A stretch of DNA of 47,307 bases, from NCBI GenBank assembly GCA_030669415.1, contig DAOVDS010000002.1:1-47307 (forward strand). Reading direction: 5' to 3'. How positions within the stretch are numbered: position 1 is the stretch's first letter; every line of letters begins with the position of its first letter. The DNA comes from a bacterium (GTDB lineage Bacteria > Planctomycetota > SKW154 > DAOVDS01). Below are positions 26,003 through 35,686 of the stretch, one piece after another. The translations under genes were made by a program, and so were the position numbers. Below the pieces are notes generated by a model. It saw only the letters and a list, made by a program, of their open reading frames with translations. It did not search any database and was not told the origin of the DNA.

Positions 26003-28615
26003 CTACCACCGGCCCTCGTGTCGAATCTGCGCTTCCAACTGTTCCAGCTTGGCTCTTGCGTCCTTTTCCCATTCCGTTGCCGGGAAGTTGTCCCTGACAT
26101 ATTCGTAGTAGACTGCGGAAAGCCCGAGCATGCCGAGCTCCCGATAGCTGTCGCCCTTGAGCAGCATTTTTCTCGCTTTGTCCTCCAACTGGCGGTCCTT
26201 CTGAATCGCCAGTTCCCGCCGCGCCGCTGCGAGCATCGTCATTGCCGCGTGGTCCCTGTTGCCCCCTGGAAAGGCCTTACCAATGCGCTCAACCACGATG
26301 GCAAGGTTGTTCAAGAACTCCGGGTGGTGAGTCTTCTTGAAGTCCTCGAAGATGTACTGCGCCTCCTTGACAAGGACGTCGCCTTCTTCTTCTATCTCCT
26401 TTATCACCCTGTCAAGCCTCTTCTTTGCGCTCTCCTGCTCAACACCGCTGAGGCGATAGCGCTCTGCCATCTCCTTCGCCTTCTGCAATTCTCCCTGCTC
26501 GCGCAGCGATTCCAGTGTATCGAACAGCTCCCTGAGCTTATCCTGCTGCCGGCGTGATATCTCGGAGAACTCAATTGCGAACTCAGCCACCTTGCCCAGC
26601 CCGATTGGCCTGGACAGCACTACCCGGACTCCGTGCTTGGTGCGCTTGGCCGCGATATCTGCCGAACCTTCGGGGAAGGACAACGAGATACGGTTCTGGC
26701 CGGAGCCCCAGACCATCTCTTTGGCATCCTGGACCTCGAAGTCACCTTTGAAGAATTCCACTCCCCCCGTGCTGGATACTTCCACCTGTGATGCTGAGAG
26801 GATTTCAGGCCTTGCGCTGAACGTGATACCGAGCTTCCCTTCACCCTTGAAACTGCCTGAAAGCTTGTACCTGACCGAAACGCAGTCTTCCCGGATGTAG
26901 ATTTCTTGAGTAACGGGGATCCATGTCGCACCATGCGGCTCGTAGATGTGCCCGAGATAGAGCATCGAATCACCGGAGACAGCCGCCCGCCTCTGGATAC
27001 TCGAGAGAGCCTGTCGCGAGAAGGCATCGAGCCTGCCATCACTGTCGCTCAAGAAGACCTGCGCATCCCACAGTGAGAGCGCCCCGAGGCGCGAGAGATT
27101 CCAGGTTCCCCGCGGGTCAACTGTCACCTCCATCTCCGCCCCGAGAGCTACGGTCTGGGACTCGCGCGCTTCCGGTTCGAGCTCCTTCTCATAAAGCTCG
27201 GCATCGTCAAACGACGCGGTGCCGATATTGCCGAAGGCGCACAGTGAAAGCTCCATCCTCGTAGCTTTCTCGGGTGGCACAAATGTCCACCGAAGCGCCT
27301 TCCAGCTCCCGCCTTCTCCACCGCGCAGCTCAGAATACGATTCCTGCACGAAATAGGAATTCACCGGGTCGCTCCATACAACCCGCACGCCAGCCTTGCG
27401 GGCCTGGTTGGTTCTCACCTGTATCCTAACCTCGTACTGCATCTCAGGTGTTACTGTAATCGGGTCGAGGTCAACCTTGAGCATCTGGTCGGGCTCGTCG
27501 TTCACAGAGCAGTCCAGCTTCAGTGATTGCTTCCCCGTCTTCGCATTTTTCTCATCTATTGACCACCCCTGCCCCGGAGCAGTCCAGCCGGTCAGCATGC
27601 CTGAGTCCGGTCTGTCTTCTTCGAATGACCAGTTCCTCGTGATAAGGCTCTTCTCGGGGGCTGCAGTAGACCTGCGGCCAAGCAGCCCGCCGAGAACCTG
27701 GAACGCGAAGTAAACGCCGCCCACAACAAGGAATATCACCGCGACTGCATACAGGAAGGTGAGCAGCGCATTGGAGCCTCTCTTGCGCATTACTCTGTGC
27801 ACGTCAATGCGCGCGAAGTCCGCATCTGAGGGAAGACCCCGCGGCTCGGCGAACTCGAGTGATTGCACCGACGGGCCTTCGGCAGGCCGGTGCTGCTCGA
27901 CATCCACGAATTGGAAAGTGCAGCTCCCGACAGTGAAGGCTGCCCCGTGTTCGAGTATCTCGCGCCTTACCCTGCGCCCTGCGACAATTGTGCCGTTGGT
28001 GGAACCCAGGTCAGTCAGGACCCACAGGCTCCCCTCCCGCGAAATCTGGGCGTGATTGCCCGAGACCCGCTCGTCATCGAGAGGAAGAGTGTTGTTACCT
28101 TTCCTGCCCATCGTAAACACGTCTCTGCCGAGCGGATAGGTCGAGCCAAGGTTGGGGCCCTTGACTATCCGCAGCGAGTATCTCGCTCCGCCAATACCAG
28201 CATGCACCGAATCGAGCTTCCCCGGAGCTGCCGGTCGTTGCGGCGGCGCCGGCGGCGGTGTCTCCGGCTCCTCGACCACCTCTGCGACGTATGCCGACTC
28301 TTCCATGGGCTTCGTGGCCGGCTTCTCCTCAATCACCCGCTCAAAGTGTATCTCTGTACCGCCAATCGCAATCACGTCACCAAGCGCAAGAAGATCTTTC
28401 TTAACCATCTTCCCATTTAGAAGCGTCCCGTTGCTCGAGCCGAGGTCCACCACGAACCACCCCTGCTCCGTCTTCTGTATCGCGCAGTGCGCGCGCGATG
28501 CCTTGGCGTCGTTAATTGGCACCACGTTGGCTTTGGAACGCCCGATAGTGACTTTGTCCAGGTCAATCTCAACCACACGCTCGCGACCCATTTCTCTGAT
28601 AATCAACCGCGGCAT
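26003..28615 (-). CDS. Double FHA domain protein with TM, CBM-like and coiled-coil/TPR-like regions
   Basis: Two FHA signatures (VTIGRSKANVVPINDAKASRAHC...DLGSSNGTLLNG; FTMGRKGNNTLPLDDERVSGNHAQI...DLGSTNGTIVAG); TM LLTFLYAVAVIFLVVGGVYFAFQVLGG; CBM4_9-like NWSFEEDRPDSGMLTGWTAPGQGWSIDEKNAKTGKQSLKLD. ATG 28615 with GGGGGAG ahead. Confidence 0.85.
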   Translation of the reverse strand: MPRLIIREMGRERVVEIDLDKVTIGRSKANVVPINDAKASRAHCAIQKTEQGWFVVDLGSSNGTLLNGKMVKKDLLALGDVIAIGGTEIHFERVIEEKPATKPMEESAYVAEVVEEPETPPPAPPQRPAAPGKLDSVHAGIGGARYSLRIVKGPNLGSTYPLGRDVFTMGRKGNNTLPLDDERVSGNHAQISREGSLWVLTDLGSTNGTIVAGRRVRREILEHGAAFTVGSCTFQFVDVEQHRPAEGPSVQSLEFAEPRGLPSDADFARIDVHRVMRKRGSNALLTFLYAVAVIFLVVGGVYFAFQVLGGLLGRRSTAAPEKSLITRNWSFEEDRPDSGMLTGWTAPGQGWSIDEKNAKTGKQSLKLDCSVNDEPDQMLKVDLDPITVTPEMQYEVRIQVRTNQARKAGVRVVWSDPVNSYFVQESYSELRGGEGGSWKALRWTFVPPEKATRMELSLCAFGNIGTASFDDAELYEKELEPEARESQTVALGAEMEVTVDPRGTWNLSRLGALSLWDAQVFLSDSDGRLDAFSRQALSSIQRRAAVSGDSMLYLGHIYEPHGATWIPVTQEIYIREDCVSVRYKLSGSFKGEGKLGITFSARPEILSASQVEVSSTGGVEFFKGDFEVQDAKEMVWGSGQNRISLSFPEGSADIAAKRTKHGVRVVLSRPIGLGKVAEFAIEFSEISRRQQDKLRELFDTLESLREQGELQKAKEMAERYRLSGVEQESAKKRLDRVIKEIEEEGDVLVKEAQYIFEDFKKTHHPEFLNNLAIVVERIGKAFPGGNRDHAAMTMLAAARRELAIQKDRQLEDKARKMLLKGDSYRELGMLGLSAVYYEYVRDNFPATEWEKDARAKLEQLEAQIRHEGRW

Positions 28616-28678
28616 ATTCAACTCCCCCAGAAGTCGAATCAGTTCAGGAGTCTTTGTTGCGCAAATACCATACCAAAA

Positions 28679-28827
28679 GGCTGACAATTCGGCTCGGCGT
28701 AACTTCCGATGAGTACACGTGTTACGCTACACATTCCAGCCCCCTCGGCTGCCGGGGGCAACGTGTTAAGCGAGCTTTACACAACCCCCTTGTATTTGCC
28801 GATAATTGTCAGCCATGCAGGCTGACA
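28679..28827. promoter_or_regulatory. Three GGCTGACA boxes in the divergent intergenic region (putative operator)
   Basis: GGCTGACAATT (28679-28689), AATTGTCAGCC (28804-28814) and GGCTGACA (28820-28827); the last two form TGTCAGCC-ATGCA-GGCTGACA. Confidence 0.5.
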
Positions 28828-28997
28828 TGATACCACACCTGGACCCACTTGCAAGGCAAATCCGCCGCACACGACAATCACGCTCGACTGTCTCGGGACT
28901 GCCGGGAATCCATTGAATTTTCTTGAAACCGCCGCGTTCTCTATAGAATAGTGAAGTGTGAGTCCGCTTGATTCTGTTGTTGAAAGAAAGGGGTCGG

Positions 28998-31652
28998 ATG
29001 ATGCGGGTCAGAGCGTTTGTCCTGTTTGTGTTTTTGTGCATAGTGGCTGTCTCGTGCACATCCTGTACAGATACCGAGGATAAGGTCATCCCGCCGCCAC
29101 CCAAATCGGCGATAAGGAATATTGATGGCACCCCACACCTCGTTATTGAAGGCAAGCAAGTGCCCATGCTCGGGTTTTTCAGCTACAGATGCCCTTACCA
29201 CACGGGTTACGACAATGTGGCGCACATCAAGAAATACATAGACCTCGCCCAGGAATACGGTTTCACCTTCGTCGCGTTCATGATGTTCTGGCAGTCTATG
29301 GATGCAGATATTGCAAAGCCTGCGACACCACAGGAGGCGGCAAGCCGGATTGACTGGACAGTCCTTGATGAGATTTTCGACTACGCGCAGGGCAAAGGCG
29401 TCTACCTCATGCCGTTCTTCAGTTACTTCCACGCCACGTGGTGGTGGCACCTCGACCCCGAACTGACAGAGCTGACTATGCGCAACCAGGATGGCGAGCA
29501 GCACCCGACGAATTTGATGGACAGGGTACCCTGCTTCTGCAACCCAACCTGGTGGGAATACCGCGATGCGATGCTCACATTCATGGTGAAAAGATACAGG
29601 GACCATCCCGCGCTGCTCGGCTGGCTGCTTGCACACGGGATAAGCGGGGAGAACAACTACCCCGGCTCAAGCGATGGGAGCTCGAACTACGCCACGGTCA
29701 AGATGTACGATTACTCCGACTTCGCACTCGGCAGATTCAGGGAATGGTTGCGCAGTCGTTACAACAGCGATGTGAATGCGCTTAGAACCGCGTGGGGTGA
29801 GCCGGCGGTAACATTCGAAGACGCTCAGGCACCCCCGCCGGAGCCGAAGCAGTCAGACCTGCTGCAGCTCTACACATTCTCAAACAGCCCGGGCGATACG
29901 AGGAGGAAGTTCCTTGACTGGCAGCAGTTCCGTCTCGAGGAAAAGAAGAAGGAACGTGACCACGCCGCGCGGCTGATAAAGAGCCTCGACCCCCAGCACA
30001 TCCTGCTTGCCGACCCGGGCGGCACACCGTTCATCTGCGGCTTTGGTGATGCGGCTGCATACTCACTTCCTGTTGATTATTACAATTACGCATCCAGCCC
30101 CGACATAGATGGTGTGTATGTCTGCCCGGGAATAACGAACACATCGTGGGAAGATAAGAATTTCTCATCCATTCTGCATCTTTTCGTCCGGTATTTTCAT
30201 TCCCGCGGCAAGGCGGCCTTCGTGCAACTGGAGAACTGGGACCTGCAGGGCGATGATACCCGTCAGTTGATTACGGAATTGTGGAACTACCACGCCTGGG
30301 CGTATTTCTTCGCGTCACTTGGATGTGGAGTCACCTGGGCGACGGGGGTGCCAGATATGGTGGTCGGTCAGGACTGGCTGCAGGCTGAGTACGACCCTGT
30401 AGAACTTGCCGAAATTGCAAGAAGCGCCTACCTTGTGCAGTCCCTGCCGCGGCAGACCGCGCCAAAGCCGAAAATCGCCATCATCGATTCACCCGGCCTT
30501 TCCATGATTGACTATCATGAGCTTGTGCCGGTGGATAGTGTTGATGTCGTGCCGAAAGGGATAGACCTCCTTTATGGTGCTATGTCACTTTCCTCCCGCG
30601 GGCTGCACTTCGACATCCTGACAGATAACGACATTATGGCAAATCCCGGAGTCCTGAACCAGTACAACGCAGTCGCACTGCTTGACACCTTCAGGGTGAG
30701 CACGCAACTGAAGGATGCACTTGCCCAGTTCAGACAACAGGGTGGCGGTCTTGTTTTGCTCGGCAAGACAGGTATGTTCGACGAGTTCGGCAACCAAGAC
30801 TTCTCCATTCTCAAGGACCTGCTTGGCATATCAAGTGATGTCACCCTCGTGTCCAACTTGCTGACAATAGGCGCATGGACATTCGAATCAGGTGATGCGA
30901 GCGGGCTTGTTGACGGACTTGAAAGCATACAGGCTGATACGTGGAATACGTTCTACATCCCGAAATTCGACTACACCGCAGAAGGATATACAGTTCTGGC
31001 AAAACTCGATTCTGACCCATCCACTGCAACTATTGGCTACAAAGACGACATTGTATTCTGGTTCCCCAAACTGTTTATTGAAGACACAACGATTATGCCG
31101 AAGTTCTTCGCCAATCTGTATGACTACTTCGACATCGGGCACGACACCGTTCCGTCCGATGTGTTCTGCTCAGGAACGAACTACAAGTTCCTGTTCAGCA
31201 GCGTGGCCTGCAGCAGTGATATTGAGTTCGACCTCGAGTCAAACGGCTGTGCGCCGACACCCGACTACGCCGTTTTTGACATCAGCACCCTGACCAAGCT
31301 CCTGGATGTAACGCCGTCGGCAGGCAAACTGACTGTGAACATTTCGCTTGCGGCCAACGAGCCGAGACTCTTGTCCTTTGTGAGGCGCCTCGGCCATCCC
31401 TTCTTCCTTGGCGGCGAATGGTGTGTCCTCTCTTCCACCACATGGAATGGCTCGCAGTTGCAGCTCCAGTTGCGCGCACGGGTCGGCGCTGACGCGAAAC
31501 TTGTGGTTGACCTCGCCGGAAAAACCTACGACTCCGTGTCTGTTGAGGGAGCTGTCGTCACAGATGAGCAGGTCAACGGAGTACAGGGTGTAGTTGTTGT
31601 TTCTTTTCAGCCGACGGCAAAGAATGTTTCTGTGAATCTCAACTTCAATTGA
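28998..31652 (+). CDS. GH42-like glycoside hydrolase (beta-galactosidase-like) lipoprotein
   Basis: Signal with lipobox-like VAVSC; TIM-barrel style YIDLAQEYGFTFVAFMMFWQSMD...LLGWLLAHGISGENNYPG and C-terminal GATase-like region. Confidence 0.7.
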   Translation: MMRVRAFVLFVFLCIVAVSCTSCTDTEDKVIPPPPKSAIRNIDGTPHLVIEGKQVPMLGFFSYRCPYHTGYDNVAHIKKYIDLAQEYGFTFVAFMMFWQSMDADIAKPATPQEAASRIDWTVLDEIFDYAQGKGVYLMPFFSYFHATWWWHLDPELTELTMRNQDGEQHPTNLMDRVPCFCNPTWWEYRDAMLTFMVKRYRDHPALLGWLLAHGISGENNYPGSSDGSSNYATVKMYDYSDFALGRFREWLRSRYNSDVNALRTAWGEPAVTFEDAQAPPPEPKQSDLLQLYTFSNSPGDTRRKFLDWQQFRLEEKKKERDHAARLIKSLDPQHILLADPGGTPFICGFGDAAAYSLPVDYYNYASSPDIDGVYVCPGITNTSWEDKNFSSILHLFVRYFHSRGKAAFVQLENWDLQGDDTRQLITELWNYHAWAYFFASLGCGVTWATGVPDMVVGQDWLQAEYDPVELAEIARSAYLVQSLPRQTAPKPKIAIIDSPGLSMIDYHELVPVDSVDVVPKGIDLLYGAMSLSSRGLHFDILTDNDIMANPGVLNQYNAVALLDTFRVSTQLKDALAQFRQQGGGLVLLGKTGMFDEFGNQDFSILKDLLGISSDVTLVSNLLTIGAWTFESGDASGLVDGLESIQADTWNTFYIPKFDYTAEGYTVLAKLDSDPSTATIGYKDDIVFWFPKLFIEDTTIMPKFFANLYDYFDIGHDTVPSDVFCSGTNYKFLFSSVACSSDIEFDLESNGCAPTPDYAVFDISTLTKLLDVTPSAGKLTVNISLAANEPRLLSFVRRLGHPFFLGGEWCVLSSTTWNGSQLQLQLRARVGADAKLVVDLAGKTYDSVSVEGAVVTDEQVNGVQGVVVVSFQPTAKNVSVNLNFN

Positions 31653-31825
31653 CCACCCGTGACAGCCTGATTTGTGGAGAAGGTGTTCGGCACCCAGTCG
31701 CGCATCATCTGCCGCCATGCGCGTTGGAGTACATCACTGGTAGAGCCCCATGGATTTAGGGGTTGATGTCACACCACAGTGGCGGTAATATTGGCGTCTT
31801 GCTAAAAACCCGGGAGGAATGCACC

Positions 31826-32977
31826 ATGTTCGAACTGACTGAAGAAGAAAAGCTTATCAGAGACACGGCACGCGAGTTTGCCGAAACCAAGCTAACTGAC
31901 AGGGCTGTCGAGTATGACAAGAGAGAGGAGTTTCCCTCGGAGAACTACACCGAGCTTGGAGAACTCGGTTTCATGGGCATACTTGTGCCTGAAGCATACG
32001 GCGGCAGCGAACTCGGCGATTTCGTGCTCGCGATGGTGGTCGAGCAGGTAAGCAGGGTTTGCGCCTCGACCGCCGTGGCACTGTCTGTTCACAGCTCTCT
32101 CGTCTGCCGCCTTATTGTCATGTTCGGCACTGACCAGCAGAAGGCCAAGTACCTGCCGAAGCTGGCGACCGGTGAGTACATCGGCGCATACGTCATCACC
32201 GAGCCGGACACAGGCTCAGATGCCGCCAGCATCCAGGCTTCAGCCATGCGAGATGGTAACTACTACATCCTGAACGGACAGAAATCCTGGATTAGCACCG
32301 GCGCCCAGTCGAAATGCATGATTGCCTTCGCAAGGACAAGCAAGGAAGGCAAGCCCAAGGATGGTATCACCGCTTTCATAATCGAGCCCGGGTTCGAAGG
32401 CTTCTCCGTGGGCAAGCAGGAGAAGAAGATGGGCATCCGGGCATCCGGCACATGCCAGCTTATTTTCGAGGACATGAAGGTTCCTGTCGAGAACGTGCTC
32501 GGCGAGGTCAACGGCGGGTTCAAGGTCATGATGATAGGTCTTGACGGCGGGCGCATAGGTATTGCGGCCCAGGCGCTCGGAATCGCGCAGGCGGCATTTG
32601 AAGCGGCAGTCAAGTACTCACAGGAGCGAAAACAGTTCGGGAAATTCATCGGCGAGTTCCAGGGAATAAAGGTCAAAATCGCCAATATGGCGACCCGCGT
32701 GGCAGCCGCGCGCCTGCTGGTCTACGACGCTGCGAAGCTCAAGGACCAGGGCAGACCTCACTGTGTCGAGGCATCCATGGCAAAGCTATTCGCCTCGGAG
32801 ACTGCAAACTACTGCGCGACCGAGGCGGTGCAGATTCACGGCGGCGTGGGCTATACCAAGGAGTTCCCGGTCGAGCGCTATTTCCGCGACGCCAAGGTCA
32901 CGGAGATTTACGAGGGCACCTCCGAAATCCAGCGCCTCGTGATTGCAAGGCATTTTCTGACTGAGCTGAATAGATAG
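31826..32977 (+). CDS. Acyl-CoA dehydrogenase
   Basis: MFELTEEEKLIRDTAREFAE...AYVITEPDTGSDAASIQ...[44 protein letters not shown] 31826 with GGGAGGA ahead. Confidence 0.96.
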   Translation: MFELTEEEKLIRDTAREFAETKLTDRAVEYDKREEFPSENYTELGELGFMGILVPEAYGGSELGDFVLAMVVEQVSRVCASTAVALSVHSSLVCRLIVMFGTDQQKAKYLPKLATGEYIGAYVITEPDTGSDAASIQASAMRDGNYYILNGQKSWISTGAQSKCMIAFARTSKEGKPKDGITAFIIEPGFEGFSVGKQEKKMGIRASGTCQLIFEDMKVPVENVLGEVNGGFKVMMIGLDGGRIGIAAQALGIAQAAFEAAVKYSQERKQFGKFIGEFQGIKVKIANMATRVAAARLLVYDAAKLKDQGRPHCVEASMAKLFASETANYCATEAVQIHGGVGYTKEFPVERYFRDAKVTEIYEGTSEIQRLVIARHFLTELNR

Positions 32978-32996
32978 GCGGGCTGCGGCCACCTGT

Positions 32997-33977
32997 ATGA
33001 AAGAATGTAGAAAGACTATGACGAAGCTTGCCGAACAGATTTTCTCCGGCGACAGGCGCGCCGTCGCCAAGATGATAACTGCAGTCGAAAATAACCCGGA
33101 AGGCGTGCTCAAGGAGATGGAAAGCATCTACCGGCGCACAGGAAGTGCCTACCGTATCGGGGTGACAGGGCCGTCGGGCAGCGGGAAATCAACGCTGGTA
33201 GACTCTCTCGCACTCAAGCTGCGCGAGAAGGGGCTCACTGTCGGCATTATTGCCATCGACCCGACCTCACCGTTTACGGGCGGCGCGCTCCTCGGTGACC
33301 GGATTCGCATGCAGCACATTGGGCTTGACCCGGGCGTGTTTATTCGCTCCATGGCCACACGCGGAAGCATGGGCGGCTTGTGCGCCGCCGCCGGCGATGC
33401 CGCCGACATTCTCGACGCTTCCGGGAAAGATGTCGTAATTACCGAGACGGTCGGTGTCGGGCAGTCCGAAGTGGCGATAGCCAGCGTGGCCTACACAACA
33501 CTCGTGGTGCTGTCGCCGGAGGCGGGCGACGCGGTTCAGACGCTTAAGGCCGGCCTCATGGAGATTGCCGACATCTTTGTCATCAACAAGTGCGACCGCG
33601 ACGGAGCCCAGAGGCTCTCGGCCGATGTGCTAAGCATGCTCGAACTGAAGACCTTTGACGAGGGAACCTGGCGGCCTCTCGTTGTCGAGACATCCGCCAC
33701 CAAGGGCACAGGTATTGAAGACCTGGGCGAAGCCATCCAGCAGCACAGGGCGTACCTCGAGCAGGAAGGCCGGCTGCACGGCAAACGGCTCACCGCCGCC
33801 GTGAAGAAGATTCAGGACCTCGTTGTCTCGCATCTCGAGCGGGAAGCCGAGTCTGGTGCCGGCACAGATGCGCTGCGCAAGCTGGGAGAGAAGGTCCTTG
33901 GCGGCAAGCTCACCCCGCAGGCGGCGGCGTGCAAGGTGCTGGACAATCTCAGGAAACGTAAGCAGAGCAAGAGTTAG
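32997..33977 (+). CDS. meaB: Methylmalonyl-CoA mutase-associated GTPase MeaB (ArgK family)
   Basis: [51 protein letters not shown]...[12 protein letters not shown]. Confidence 0.95.
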   Translation: MKECRKTMTKLAEQIFSGDRRAVAKMITAVENNPEGVLKEMESIYRRTGSAYRIGVTGPSGSGKSTLVDSLALKLREKGLTVGIIAIDPTSPFTGGALLGDRIRMQHIGLDPGVFIRSMATRGSMGGLCAAAGDAADILDASGKDVVITETVGVGQSEVAIASVAYTTLVVLSPEAGDAVQTLKAGLMEIADIFVINKCDRDGAQRLSADVLSMLELKTFDEGTWRPLVVETSATKGTGIEDLGEAIQQHRAYLEQEGRLHGKRLTAAVKKIQDLVVSHLEREAESGAGTDALRKLGEKVLGGKLTPQAAACKVLDNLRKRKQSKS

Positions 33978-34003
33978 GCAACAGCAAGACCGGGAGGCGA
34001 AAC

Positions 34004-35665
34004 GTGGAAAACGACCCCGAGAAAATCAGCCGGGAGCGGGAGAAGTACGAGAAGGCACTCAATTCGTGCAACAGCCGCGACGAGGTCGCGTTCACCACCA
34101 CCTCGTCCGAGCCGGTTGATGTTCTCAACACGCCGGCTGACCTCGAAGGCTTCGATTACCTCAGAGACCTGGGCTTTCCCGGCGAGTACCCGTATACCCG
34201 CGGCGTTCACCCCGACATGTACAGGGGCAGACTCTGGACGATGCGGCAGTTCGCGGGTTTCGGTACTGCCACAGACACCAACAAGAGATACAAGTACCTG
34301 CTCGAACACGGCCAGACCGGGCTCTCCGTCGCGTTCGATTTCCCGACCCTGTACGGGTACGATTCCGACCACGAGCGCTCCGAGGGTGAAGTGGGGCGCT
34401 GCGGCGTGGCCATATCCAGCCCCGAAGACATGGAGACTCTCTTCGACGGCATACCGCTGGACGAGGTGTCCACCTCGATGACGATAAACGGGCCTGCCAG
34501 CGTGCTGTTCGCATTCTACATCCACGTCGCCGAGAAGCAGGGCGTCCCTCCGGAGAAGCTCCGGGGCACAATCCAGAATGACATTCTGAAGGAATACATC
34601 GCCCAGAAATCCTGGATATTCCCGCCCGAACCCTCCATGAGAATAATTACCGACATAATGGCCTTCGCCGCCGACCACGTACCACAGTGGAATACCATCT
34701 CAATAAGTGGCTACCACATCCGCGAGGCAGGTTCCACCGCCGTGCAGGAGCTCGCCTTCACTCTTGCCGACGGTTTCGCGTACGTCGAGGCGGGAATAGC
34801 CGCGGGGCTCGATGTGGACAGGTTTGCGCCCAGGCTTTCCTTCTTCTTCAACGCGCACAACGGCCTGTTTGAGGAAATCGCCAAGTACCGGGCCGCCCGG
34901 CGAATCTGGGCCCGCCGCATGAAGGAGAAATACGGCGCCAAGGACCCGCGCTCATGGCTGCTGCGGTTCCACACGCAGACTGCCGGCTGCTCGCTCACCG
35001 CACCACAGCCGGAGAACAACATAGTCCGCACCGCGCTCCAGGGTCTCGCGGCAGTGCTTGGCGGTACCCAGTCGCTTCACACAAATTCCATGGACGAGAC
35101 GTTCGCCCTGCCGACCGAAAAGGCCGCGAAGATTGCGCTGCGCACACAGCAAATCATAGCCTACGAAAGCGGGGTGCCCAACACAATCGACCCGCTTGCC
35201 GGTTCCTACTTCATCGAGAAGCTCACCAACAAGATGGAGGCGCAGGCCCAGAAGTACTTCGAGAGAATAGAGAAACTCGGCGGCGTGGTCGCGGCGATTG
35301 AAAAAGGCTTTTTCCAGCGGGATATCACCGATGCCGCCTACCGCTACCAGCGTGAGATTGAGCAGCACAAGCGCATTATCGTCGGCATTAACGACTACGT
35401 AGAGGAGGAAATGCCCGACATCGAAACGCTCAAAATCAAGCCGGAGGTGGAACCCGAGCAGCGCAGGCGACTGAAAGCCCTGCGCGAAAGACGCGACAGC
35501 GGGGCATGCAAAGAACGTATCCAAGACCTCAAGGCCGCCTGCAGCGGCACAGACAACGTAATGCCGAGAATACTCGAATGCTGCCGCGCATACTGCACGC
35601 TCGGCGAAATAGTGGAGGCAATGAAAGACGTGTTCGGCGTGTACACCGAGCCACCGATATTCTGA
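34004..35665 (+). CDS. Acyl-CoA mutase large subunit (methylmalonyl/isobutyryl-CoA mutase family; ICM-type residues)
   Basis: [44 protein letters not shown]...[27 protein letters not shown]...[11 protein letters not shown]...[17 protein letters not shown] start. Confidence 0.95.
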   Translation: MENDPEKISREREKYEKALNSCNSRDEVAFTTTSSEPVDVLNTPADLEGFDYLRDLGFPGEYPYTRGVHPDMYRGRLWTMRQFAGFGTATDTNKRYKYLLEHGQTGLSVAFDFPTLYGYDSDHERSEGEVGRCGVAISSPEDMETLFDGIPLDEVSTSMTINGPASVLFAFYIHVAEKQGVPPEKLRGTIQNDILKEYIAQKSWIFPPEPSMRIITDIMAFAADHVPQWNTISISGYHIREAGSTAVQELAFTLADGFAYVEAGIAAGLDVDRFAPRLSFFFNAHNGLFEEIAKYRAARRIWARRMKEKYGAKDPRSWLLRFHTQTAGCSLTAPQPENNIVRTALQGLAAVLGGTQSLHTNSMDETFALPTEKAAKIALRTQQIIAYESGVPNTIDPLAGSYFIEKLTNKMEAQAQKYFERIEKLGGVVAAIEKGFFQRDITDAAYRYQREIEQHKRIIVGINDYVEEEMPDIETLKIKPEVEPEQRRRLKALRERRDSGACKERIQDLKAACSGTDNVMPRILECCRAYCTLGEIVEAMKDVFGVYTEPPIF

Positions 35666-35686
35666 GAAAAAAACGGGAGTGTTCTT

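Noticed and set aside
28739-28759. GCCCCC/GGGGGC hairpin as a regulatory RNA
   Set aside because: Only a 6-bp stem with no flanking conserved structure or T-run; insufficient support.
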